From Perkinsus chesapeaki (Eukaryota; Perkinsozoa; Perkinsida; Perkinsidae), in contig JAAPAO010000159.1 in NCBI GenBank assembly GCA_013115145.1, positions 1 through 50,847 on the forward strand: DNA of 50,847 nt, read 5' to 3'. Below, piece after piece: positions 30,684 through 41,849 of this stretch. A program made the position numbers and the translations under genes. A model generated the notes under the pieces. It was given only the letters and a program-made list of their open reading frames with translations, had not been told where the DNA came from and ran no database searches. Position 1 is the first letter of the stretch. Every line of letters begins with the position of its first letter.

Positions 30684-33600
30684 CTACTGACCGTTAGAGG
30701 AGAACGTTTGCGTGCCAAACATAGCGCTGCGCCTCAACTCGTGACGTATCGCTCTACTGGGCCTCCGTGTTGCGGCCAAAGCGTATATCTCATGTTCGTC
30801 TGCATTAAGTAGACCATAGCCGAGATTAATAGGTTTCCCAACCTGTTACAAAACAGAAAATCTGACGAGCGGGGCTATTGGAAACCACCTCCACGCGAGG
30901 CTTGACCATACTTATAGCGTCTTCTAGTGCCTGACGACCTGTACGGGTGTTTATAGGCATGCAGTCAGCCAGGCTGAATCCCAACAGAAATAGCTAAGCT
31001 TGAAGAAGCTATCTTCAAACCTACCTCACAACAGGGGCTCCTTCTTCTACAAACGGCATCTGGCAAACACCTTGGTGGAATACGACGTTCTCATGGATGA
31101 ACCTTTAATGTCCGTACAAGACAAATAATTTGAAATGTTCACCTCGGGTCTTCCAAGTCACCGTGACCATGTGGGACATCGTTGGCCCAATCTCCAGTAT
31201 AGGAATATTGCCCGTTCAGCACAGTGACCTTCCCTCGTCCTTGACGCTGATTCATATCCCATTCACCGTCGTAGATCACACCAGCTTAATGATAAGAACA
31301 TCTTCCTAGTCCGGACTTTCCCGTACTTTGCTTCAGCACTCCCTTTCCATGCATTCTCCCTTCAAACCATTGGCCTTGGTAGGTTGAATCATTTTGTACC
31401 AGAACTCCTTCGCCGTGAAACCTTCCAGCCTAGTACAAACGCATTCCTATAGCAGCACGATTCTCGTCTTACTTTCCATTGACCTTCATAGAGTGGTGGT
31501 GCAGCCATAGCCTCGGACGGGTACAAAGAACCCTTTCCAGAAGGTCTTCCGTAGCTATCCAAATCTCCAGTATATCTGTGTAGCAGAAAAGATGGCAAGA
31601 GTCATCCCTTGTGGTTTACACTGTGTAAATTACACATGGCCATTCTGAAGCCTCATCATCCTACACCATGGTGTTCGCCTGTCCCTATCCCATGAGCCTT
31701 CATATATTAAATGACCATCACCATCGAAGAGTTTGCCTACATATTAAGTTACATGATACTTCTTGAGATGCTGGACTAACCATTCCCTTCAGGGTCGTGC
31801 CTCTGGTTTCGACTGAAATTCCCTTCGTAAAAGGAGCTGTCCGTCAAAACGATCTTTCCATGGCCGGTTCGAATGTCTCCATCGAAGCCTCCCTCGTATC
31901 TTTCATAGGGAGAGTGCAACTCAGCTTGACCAGTCAACCATAGCAAGATATAAACGTTTGGCCGTCCAGACTCTGGAGCCCTGACGACTCCGTCGAATGC
32001 GGCAGCACCCGGCGGAAAACTGAGGTCCCATCCAAGAACAGCTTCATTCCGCGACATAGTGCTTAAGTTCACTTTTCAAACTCGCGATAGGGGAGTCCAG
32101 CTCCAATCGTACATCTCCCAGCCTCCACTGAAGCATTTCGAAACCAGCGGTTATCAGCGACGTCTGGCGGCCTTTGACTGATTCTTGAACTCACTTGAAG
32201 TATCCATAGAGAAGACTAACTTTACTTTCTGCTTCGATGGTCTGAAAGCCTTGCCCGTGGCGGAGATCCTCTCGCCACTGGCCTTCGTACACCTGAAAGT
32301 GAGAATACCCACACGAATGGTAATTCCATGAGTCCAGTGGGATGAGCAAGCGATTGCAGCTTTCATAATTGCCGCATTTACAGCAATTCATCAAAGAAGA
32401 GGTGAATCCATTGCCAGTCTCTGCCGGACTGCCGGCAACTTCAGGTTCCCCCATTTGCGCTGAAGCGCAGTCCGAGCCGATTCGAACGCAAACTCGCAAA
32501 CGGCAAACTCGTCGTAGAATGTTTCCGATGCACCAGAGTAACGTACCACACCGTCCCTGAACTCCATTCGCCCTTGCCCGTGCTTGAGTCCGTTTCGCCA
32601 CTGTCCATCGTAGATCTCGAGCTCCTTTATCCAAGAACGAGGCTTCCTGCAGTCATAACGACTATTGACGACTACTGCCAAACATCCCCTTACCCTCGGC
32701 CTCCGACTGTTGTTGTGGTGGTGAAGGCTGTGAAGACTGTCCCACCACTGATGTTGCTCGACATACTTCGAGAAAATGCGTCATGGCTCGTTTCAGACGG
32801 GTGCGGCGGCGCTGAAGAGATGTGCTCTATCGAGAACTGAATTGAGTAGGCGAACTTACAGGCAGCAACCAATGTACTGACGGGGATCCTCTTAACCCCT
32901 CGGCCATGGGGTCGACCACTCGACATTTCTCCGCAGTAGGTCTCCGTCTCCCTCATCAGCAAAGACATGTCGACTGCCTCACCGACAAGGCTGATACCAT
33001 CCCGAAAGAGTGGTAGCACACTGGGCGAGATATAGAAAGTGAATAGTGTGCCGTTTTTCACCTTGTGACTCCATCAAGGCATATCGCGACAACATCTTTG
33101 ATACTGACGTACATCGATAGAGTGTCGTCCTGTGGCATGCGTCCACACGGTTGAACACCTCGACCAAAGGATATGAAATGAACAATGTAACACTTCCTCC
33201 ACCTTCATCATTCTGAGTGAAGTACTCGAGGAATTCGGCCATCTTAGTGCCACTTCGGGCTACTCGTAATCGAGATCTGCTCCCCGAAGCGTACCTTGAA
33301 AAAATTCTTCACCGTTCATTTCTGTCATCGGATATCTTTCGTGCGCACAGTTATATCTTTCACGATATTATATAGATCTTACTTAGTGTTCAATAATCAC
33401 TAAAATAACTATTAAATATTAAACTAATCTGTCAAGAGTACTGAGATTACGAATCCGAAACCCTTACACGGTCGTTTCATTGAGTCCGGGCCCTCCTCGT
33501 TGATTCCCCTCACCAGCAAAGGTACCATAATAGCTCACTATTCGATCGGGATACATATTTTCATTTCTAGCAACCAGTTCCAAATCGCGTACTCGAAACA

Positions 33601-33997
33601 CTCCTTGCCCACAAAAGGCATCATCTCTGAACTCCCCTTCGTAAATACAATGATAAGCAACGTCATCCGGTCCTCTTAGATCAAAGTAGTAGGTCCCTCG
33701 ACCATGTTTCTTCCCATTCACCCAATTTCCTCGATATATAATATCGCCACTGGCATCCTCACTTGCCTCCCGTGAGCCTGCGAACCCCTCGGCAATCTTC
33801 CTCAAAATGCCGCGCCTCCTTTGACGATGTGTGGACTCCCTCTTCCTCGCGAGTATACCTTCTCCATCAAATACATGGTTCTTCCAGCTTCCAGTGTAGA
33901 CAAGGGCTTCTCCTCTTTGGTTCGAGTCTGGTGGGAATTCTTGCGCGCCCCAGCCATCACGCATATAGCAGCCGCTTATACGGGGATGGTCAACTAC
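30684..33997 (-). other. MORN-repeat block of the multi-domain gene
   Basis: At least ten MORN motifs (Y-x-G-x-W...G-x-G) lie on the minus strand. Examples are YTGSWKNHVFDGEG, YRGNWVNGKKHGRG, YEGEFRDDAFCGQG (33,468-33,997), YCGEMSSGRPHGRG (~32.9 kb), YDGQWRNGLKHGQG and YEGQWREDLRHGQG (~32.2-32.65 kb), YEGGFDGDIRTGHG (~31.9 kb), YQGQWFEGRMHGKG (~31.35 kb), and YDGEWDMNQRQGRG with YTGDWANDVPHGHG (31,143-31,284). MORN repeats usually bind membranes or act as scaffolds. Two MORN introns are 42-43 nt. After the repeats come a helical segment (ALEDAISMVKPRVE) and a basic tail in the terminal exon. This block could be a separate gene if the splice 33,998-34,411 is wrong. Confidence 0.8.
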
Positions 33998-36900
33998 CTA
34001 TCAATCAGTACAAAAACGAAGTCGTCATAGGAAAGAAGCGAAAATGGAAATAAAGCAGATTTTGATAGTTTAAAACAAGAAAAAAGCGTTGTCTTTCCGG
34101 CAATATCACCACTACGGACATTAAGCCTCGAGGATGAAAAGTTTTAGGCAGTGGAGAATATGTAATGGGTTTGCCATATTCGATCGCTCACCGTTCATAG
34201 AATTGGAGACTTCGAAGCAGACTAATACCATAACACCGGCCCGATAAATACGCACTGATTATCCGAGCCAGGTAACAGAAACGGGTCATACACTGTGACG
34301 CACAAAATAATCATAATACGGAGGTATTATGTTCGGAAAAAAGAGCTGTATGATCTTGAGTGGCCTTCGTTAGTTCATTTTACATATGTTGTTAGTAAAT
34401 CTTCAGCTCACCTGTCCATCATAACCTTCGACAACAACTCTCCTCGCATTCATGTTGTTCTTGAGAATAACTTTTTGCCACATATTAAAATGCCCTTCAG
34501 GAAAGGAAAACGTCATAGTGTCTCCACGAGACGGTTGAAAACTCTCGAATGATTCCAGACTGTATCGATGATCGGTAACCTACAATTAACCTTTCCCTTG
34601 ACAGTTAGACCTGACCTCGTCACCTCTGGTGGGGACCACTCCGGATCGAGTGCGACTTTGAGCGCCTTCCACTCGCCACTCGTGGCATACTTGTCATCAC
34701 ATGCCAGCGTGATGGTTCGATCGCTGAAGGTTGCTATCAGATCCGCGTTCTTCTTTTCAATAGAGAGTCTCTATTAGGAACGCAGTTTTGTTTCGCATGA
34801 ATCACTCAGAGACGTATTCCCTTGGAGTTCACCCCGAAGTTACCGCGTCCATCTGTGTGTGTTTGTACGACGTCAGAAAATGCTCTTAAGAATTCGATAG
34901 TAAGAATGTTTCATACGGGAATATCTAATGTCCTTCTCCGATCGCTGGAGCTAACCTACCTGAAGTTCGGCGAGATGCGTGATAGACTGGAAAGGGGCAA
35001 ACGGTGCTCAACCATGATAGGGATGCTGTTGCGCGCATCCGTGCCTGCCTTTGAAGCATGACCACGTGCATTGCTCCACGCACTCACCGTCACATTTAAA
35101 GTCGCCTATAGAGATGAACCCTCTATGGCTGATATCTAGGAGAGTGAATATCCTATGAGCTGAATCAGCCGGGGTTTCGGAGTAATGGGAAGCTTCTTTC
35201 TCCAGAAGGTCAGGAAGCAATGAGTCGACCGCCGCCTAAAACAGCATAACACCATCTAGGGAGATCGGATACTTTCCGGCCAGTGTATAGTAGCCAGTCG
35301 ACTGGGACTAGGGCTGGGCTAGTCAATCGATAGCCAGGCATTGCAATACAGCTAGCTGCTTACCGAGATCTAGTCTCTTCTTTACCGACGCTGTCACATT
35401 AACCACACTGGACTTGCACCCGTGCAGTGCAAAACACCAGTGCAATGCACACTGCACATTGCACTGCACCGTTTCGACGCTTTCTTGCCCTTTTTCGCGC
35501 AAATCACTTACATGAGAAACACTTCACTGTGCAATGCGTGCAGAGATTGCGCAAAATATCGCTGATCAACGCAACTAGACAACCAACATGAAATAAAGTC
35601 AGAAACAACCCGAGTACTACCGAGCAACACTAACGCTACAACGCTGTCGGTATAGGAAGTCAAAATTGACCAAAATCCGACAGGCACAGACAGCTCTACA
35701 AGAAGGTCTCCCATGTGGCCTGCGGACTCGGCACCGGCTCTTAAGGTATAGAACATCAAACCGCTTCAGGAAGCCGATACTATCTCGAGATACTATCTAG
35801 CCGATACAATATTCCGTACGGAAACACGCCTTAGATTGAAAGCAAGTTTTGCATCGGTGAGGTATGGCCGGCCCACAGTGCGCTCATGGGCCACAGTGGC
35901 CACTTATGGCCCACAGTGCCGATCTACTATGCAACATTCAACGTCCTGTGACAGTGTCACAGTGACACACGGGCCGTGTGACACGGCCAATAAGTGGGTT
36001 CGATTCTTGGCGGTCATTGTTCATTTTTTGTTGACGAGTATAGCGCTATTGCGTGCTTTTGCGTGTTTTTGCACGCGCATTTGCATGCAAAATGCCTATG
36101 TTTTGCACGTGTAGTGTATTTCGCGCAACGCACTTCACACTTCACGCAATGCGCGCAATCGCGCGCAATGAGTCAAGTGCTTTGCGCGCAATGGCGATTT
36201 GCACTCGTGCAAATGCGCGAAGTTCATTGCATGCAATGAAAGCAACGCACTTCGCGCAATTCGCTCTTTTCTCTACGTGCATTGCTGCAGTGCACGCAAT
36301 GCGGGTGCATCTCCACTGTTGTCAGGAAAGATCAGCAATCACGAGCTGTCGTAGCGACTCAAAATTTAAGGGCAAATGGCATTCCATGGTCTATTTTAAA
36401 GCTTAGTAGTATCTCTACGGACCTCATTAAGATCTTCATGTCATCTTTGTCAGAACTCCTGTCTACTTTATTCAGAAGTACTCAAATTAGAATCTCGTGT
36501 TTATCAATCTGAAACCGCTCGTTTAAAACCAATCGAAGCCTCTTATGGGGGTCATTTTTAATTTGAAATGCACGAGTACCTCGTGCACAAATGATTTCGC
36601 AACGAGATGACTTACGACAAACTCCTCTTCGGTTAGCGTATCGACATTTTCTGTGATCTCATCGTTTTCCCTCATCACCGAGTTCGCCGCTTTCCTGCAT
36701 TTCGGTGTTTCCTAAGCCGGCTTCTCTATCGCTTACTTCATAATCTTGAACACAAACTCCCAACTACAACCGTACTCTTCAATGATAGCACGGCGAAATG
36801 GTATGAGCTTTTCGGCTCGAGTGTCTCGCCACTTTACGACGACGTGAGTTGCAGTCAACTCCAATAGGCATTCTATAGATGCTGTTAATTCTGCCTCTCT

Positions 36901-39900
36901 TTCATTTACTGGCAAACGGCCGTATCCTTCGCGGTTTGGGCCCTGAGCGAAGAACATCCATTACGGCCGGGTAAAATAAGTTCAATAAAATACAATCCGT
37001 AACGGCTCTTCGTTCACTTACTTTCACTAGTCTTTCTCTCAACCAAGCTACTCCAGCAGGGAGATAAAGTGCTGCTCTGAGTGGCAACGGGTCCGGTCTC
37101 CAGGATTTCGATACTTTCAAGTGGTCCGCCAGAACCACAAAGTGAGCTATCTGCACGACCTTAAGTCGCGAGCTTTGATGAGATGGCACCTGATTCCTCG
37201 CGGCCACACGCTGTTCTCCCCATCTCCCTATAAAAGGGATATCCGTGCTAAAGGAGCGGGGTGGGCCTCCTCGAGCAAACATGTGTAGGGTGTCGAAACG
37301 CAGTGAGATACTCCCGAGGGTGCCTCTAGGTGATCGTTTCTGAGGGAGGCAATGGACTTGAGAGAAGAACGCTTCGTACCACGAGGACCTGCTCCAAGGA
37401 AAGATTAGTTGTCCGCTGTGGTGGAAGAAGCAAATCACAGTCGATGTAATTGATGCAACCACTTATATCTTCACGGAGAGAGAAAGAAATATCTGAAAGC
37501 GTCATGGAGCTCCGCTTCTGCATAGCACGAAAATGAAACCCTGGCGCCTGATGCAGCAGTGGACTTTCTACTTTTGACGTACGAGTCAACTGAAAGACGA
37601 GGAACGGCGCGTGCTGTACCTTCGCCATCTTGTGGCAGTGGAATTGGTCGAGTATATCCAACCATCTCATCATCTCCATCTTTCACCGTCTTCCATACAC
37701 TCAGAACTATAGATTGTTCTTGACACGGTATCTGTAGTATCCACTTCACATAAGCGTGGGATCCCCTGGAAAAGCTCACTGTTAGATCGACGTTTTCTTC
37801 AAATGTGCACTCGCATCCGACAACATCGACAGCCTGATAGAAGAAAAGATAAGTTAACGAAGCCTGTGCCAGAGCGTATTACAAAAGTTCTATGTTTCAC
37901 AGGCAAGTTTAATAGGTTTCCACAAAACGAGCGCACAGTAACCACTTGTGTGGACTATGTGTGGTGATCGACACAATAACTGTCCCTTCTATCTGTAGTT
38001 GAGCCAAGAGCTCTTTCAGTCCATTCGCTCATACTCTCTACCATAACACACTTCCAGTCTGCATACGGCACTGTCCTACTTGCGTGCTAGGCGTTGTCTA
38101 CTCAGCTCTGCGTAAGTACTGCGAAGCTATATCAAACTCACGCACACTTTCGTCCGGAAACCATGCGAAACTCAAAGAACAGCGACAAACAGTCCAAGCA
38201 ACCAGGGGGGTTGTTTACGAACAAGAATGTCGGGCAAATCAGTGAGAATTCCTCAGTGAGAAATATACTCTATCATAACAATGTAGTTCAATTAATAATA
38301 TATCGAATTAATACCTCCGTTTACAGAGATTAAAGATTCTAGAACGAAGACTCATCTCATTTTTCAATTACTCACCTTGCTAATTCTGTCGCGTGCCATA
38401 CTCTCACCACGCCGTCCGTCAAATGACCAGTCAATGCCATCAGGTAAGACACAACAGTAAAAGCGTCCACTTTGGTTAAGTCCAACAACCCGACCAAGTC
38501 GCATCCGTACCTATCAACCCCTAGCCCTCACAGTGTTGAGAAGAACCCCTACATTTCTTAAACGATGCTCTCCGGAAAGCTGCTCTCTAATAACAATATG
38601 TAACCGTCTCAGAACATCTGCTGTAGCAGTTAACGAGGACTTAACAGCGCCGATCTCGCTGGCGAGCCAGGCGTCAACCTGAGGAGTCCATCTCGCTCTA
38701 GAAGCTGGCCATTTTCACTTGTTCGATCCACTGTTGAGCCAGAGCTTCAACTTTCCGCCGCTCGCGACCTTCCGTCTCTCGTCGCCAATTGGGCGGATAA
38801 TAAAGTGAGAAATATGAATCCAGCTCCGGTGCGCACAGGGAAGGATTCTCGGTGTGGTTCACCACCTGCACGGTCACAGCAAGATCTCCGATGGCTTCCT
38901 CGTTCCTCAGTTGCCTCGGCTCGATCACAACAGTTAATCGAGGTTTCACATCAGCCTCATATCTGGCTAAGTCTCGAGGAGATTCGAGCAGACAGTGAGG
39001 AAATGCCTCTTTAGTAATCGAGTGATAATAAAGGCCTTTCTCGATTAGATGTAAATGCTTCTCCTCTATCGAAACAGTATCACCAATCTCAAGTCTACCA
39101 TTTAGGAAGAGACCCAGAGCGGGAACAGCGAAGTCGATTCCTTCAATTGTCAAACCATAGTGAACAGATTCACCAGTGCTTCGGTATCTTGCCAGGAAGT
39201 GTAGCTTAGAGAGCCTTTCGCGGAGCCTATGGGCGTAAAAGGCCAGTCTGTTCTTCACAGAGACTGCCCTGTCGCTCACAGTAGTGGAATATTCGCCAAG
39301 GAGTTCCCTGAACGATCGCCAGTTCATCGTTAACATGGTCGCGGCCGTTATTAGAATACCAAGAATAGACGCAATAGGCGAAGGGATCTGCTGAACTTCA
39401 GAGTGGCCCATGAGCAACACCAACAAGGTTAGCGTCTGCATAAACCACACAAATGAGTCGCCAGCGAGCAGACTTTGCAGCAATAGGATCCAGCGTTGCC
39501 TCTTTATACCATCATTATCTTGCATATTCAACCTAACCTCATATATTAGTATGAATAGCTTCAAGATAAGAAAAAGAAGAACCTTTTGTGCGCCGACTGC
39601 TACATCTCCCTGATCAACTGTGAGTATTACTATCGTACACAGTGTAACAAACCGATCGACGACATACATGAACAAGCCGTTGTTTCTAGCCGTATCGAGA
39701 ATTATCTTTAAGTCACTTTGAAGCTTCATGTCAAGATTGCGTAAGGGCACTCTCAGCTTGAAGTTGGGGAGATATCTCATAACAGTCACAACGTGTCGCA
39801 GTTCCACGGCAATTGTCGCTCGTATTTCTCTGCCATCAGCACGGTGAAGTCTGTAATATTTCCGCCCAATAGCGGCCAATGGATACTCTTCCAGGACTCT

Positions 39901-40239
39901 GCAGCTTTGGAGAGAATTCTCATCGTTGTCCATGTGATGAGCAAATGCCTCCTCATCGATGGTCACTCTGAAATCCTTTCTCTCGCCACAAGCCGTTCCA
40001 CCGATGTCGAGCCAAGGTTCCGTTCCAACCGGAAAACGGCTTGCGAAGTCCAAGAAAATCTAAGTGACTTTGAAAATATTTTGATACCAGCAAACCTGAC
40101 CTGTGTTCGAAGAGGATCCACGTGGACCACTTGGTCGACGAGTGAACGAAAATCTAACTCGATCAGCTCGTCGATACCATCGTATAGCGGGCTTGCTTTG
40201 AGCCATCGATCGGAGTACTTCGCACTAGTATTGTCATAT
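30684..40239 (-). CDS. Multi-domain membrane protein: helices, C2-like, EF-hands, MORN repeats (multi-exon)
   Basis: Reading 5' to 3' on the minus strand, exons 40101-40239, 38719-40059, 38553-38678, 38376-38510, 37475-37833, 37022-37415, 36737-36942, 36616-36694, 35088-35235 and 34960-35044 join in phase through GT-AG introns. They continue via exons near 34.6-34.78 and 34.41-34.55 kb into 33468-33997 and MORN exons down to the terminal exon 30684-30842 (ends SSNGQ, TAG). Exon 38719-40059 carries hydrophobic helices (FVTLCTIVIL, KVLLFLILKLFILIY, SFVWFMQTLTLLVLLMG, ILGILITAATMLTM). Then come a C2-like segment, two EF-hand-like units and at least ten MORN repeats. The upstream start is unknown, and some MORN-region joins (32.1-33.3 kb) are not fixed. 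A likely role is a Ca2+/lipid-responsive membrane or cortical scaffold; that is inference. Confidence 0.65.
34960..36694 (-). other. EF-hand pair split by a 1,380-nt intron
   Basis: Exon 36616-36694 ends TLTEEEFV. Exon 35088-35235 begins AAVDSLLPDLLEKE and contains AHRIFTLLDISHRGFISIGD, whose 12-residue loop DISHRGFISIGD fits an EF-hand (Asp 1, Ser 3, Gly 6, Ile 8, Asp 12). Splicing at phase 0 gives TEEEFVAAVDSLLPDLL, the exiting helix of a first EF-hand-like unit joined to the second. The first unit has no obvious canonical loop. The intron 35236-36615 contains the low-complexity palindromic tract described separately. Confidence 0.65.
36616..37833 (-). other. C2-like domain exons
   Basis: A strong acceptor (tttcttctatcag) opens exon 37475-37833. 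It reads CTFEENVDLTVSFSRGSHAY, then VKWILQIPCQEQSIVLSVWK, then DGDDEMVGYTRPIPLPQDG, the W-x-x-x...L-x-V-W...D-D-x-x-G-Y pattern of a C2 beta-sandwich. The usual full set of Ca2+-binding aspartates is not evident, so it may bind lipid or protein without calcium. The following exons (37022-37415 and 36737-36942) continue with beta-rich sequence (GTLGSISLRFDTLHMF) and helices. Introns here are 59, 79 and 42 nt, and reading phases match at each join. Confidence 0.6.
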
Positions 40240-41228
40240 CTAAAATTGATAGCAGGAGCTCTTAGTGGTACACATGCCCTTGATCACAAGTTAAAGGTTT
40301 CAAACCATACAGCGGTGCACTTACTCAAGTGATTTCACCTGCTTGCAGCGATACAACTAAGACGCTCTCACTCAGATGATCACTATGGATCGACTTGATC
40401 GCGCGAAATGTTAGTATTTCAATTGGAATAGTACCGAAGGTAATCGTGTTGCTCACAATCGTTGGGAGACTGTGGAATACAAAATGGTTAGAACTTACTG
40501 ATCGTCACCTAGAGAGTCTTGGCCGTGGGCATTTGACTAATTAGCGTTAGATGATTACAAAGATTGTAATAATAAATAGATAAATTGGAATAATAAAATA
40601 GGACGACACCAGTGGAAACGATACCAGTGGAGGTTGGTTCATTATCGAGGTCAATCATGGGTTACCATGGCCAGGTTTCACGAAACTTGTTATGAATTTC
40701 CCACTAATACTAGTTACATGCAGTATGCGAGCAGCGTCTTGATTTTAAGCAGCTCCACTAGTCGATGGAACAGCCACTGGTGAATCAGCTGCTTTTCAAT
40801 CTCGTCAATGTGATCCGGTGCTCTGATGCAGGTCGACCGACAGCATGAGGGTTTGCGCAGCCAAGGACAGATCTGAGAGTATAGGAAGTAATGGTACAGC
40901 CTTATAAAGGAGAGTTAGTATCAGATGTCCCAGAAACTTGAGTGCGTTTTAGTAAAACGATTTAACCATTCTACTGAGAGCATTCTGTCACGTTTACGTC
41001 CGAATTTGAGCACGTTCACGTCGCTGAATCTAGAGGACTCGATTCATTCTTAGCTACTTGTAACGGCACGGCTGTTGGATATCATTCAAAACATTGAACC
41101 ACTCTACGGAAGGGAAGCAAAAGCTGTAGAAGCTTTTAGAAGGCTACATCGCCCCCTAATAAAAATAGTTACAACTTTAAGATTTGCTATCGTACGTGGT
41201 TCTGGCGAAGGATCCGGTTGATTGCCGA

Positions 41229-41405
41229 TTAGTAGATTTCAATCGCGCAAGCCACGAGCCACCGTGAGCTTAGTTTAAGCGAACTAGCTCTCCCTAGAAA
41301 AAAGTCTGCGACACGAAGTGCGTCGCAGAGTTGTGTTAACGCTAGTAGCGGAACAAGAAAAGAAAGAACCAATCGTCGATAATCAATACTTTTTTTACTC
41401 TCCAT
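41229..41405 (-). CDS. Possible first exon with signal peptide
   Basis: A short minus-strand frame from ATG 41405 starts MESKKSIDYRRLVLSFLVPL and continues LALTQLCDALRV, a plausible signal peptide or anchor. It ends at a stop at 41229 after 58 residues. It could be the first exon of the multi-domain gene that follows on the same strand, a membrane segment of the upstream tract, or a small secreted protein. I found no exon between it and 40239 that would settle this. Confidence 0.3.
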   Translation of the reverse strand: MESKKSIDYRRLVLSFLVPLLALTQLCDALRVADFFLGRASSLKLSSRWLVACAIEIY

Positions 41406-41849
41406 TGTTACACCGACTATATACCAGTGCCCGCGATACAATATGTATTATCGGGCCTGGTGTTGATAACCAGTCTATGACTGTTCACTCGAGAAACAAC
41501 CTACACACTCGGGCCTGGTATAGTCCGGATATAGTAAGTCTAAAGTAGAGTCAAGGTGTCTGTATCTTCAAACTGAAGACTTCAGGAGTATTGAATATAT
41601 ATTAATATGTAACTTGGGAGAAAGGGGAGCTTAAGACACTGGTAAACACGCGTTTAGATTCACTTCGGAATGGACACAAACTTTAGCGTAGCAAATCTAT
41701 CTGGCGCGCAAGAAAGGTTACGAGTCAGCATTAGGAAAAAAAACACCTACATTGACATCCTTTTTCATCCATGGTCTGTCAGGGTTGTCCGCGAGAATCT
41801 TCTGATATCCTGAGCCTACCTCGAATCCTCTATCTAATGGCACCGGCTG

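Noticed and set aside
36053-36406. Overlapping plus-strand frames rich in Ala, Cys, His and Met
   Set aside because: They arise from the low-complexity GCGCAATG-type tract within an inferred intron; repetitive translation, not a gene.
38094-38333. Plus-strand 79-codon frame
   Set aside because: Falls within the 542-nt intron 37,834-38,375 of the multi-domain gene and shows no domain or signal.
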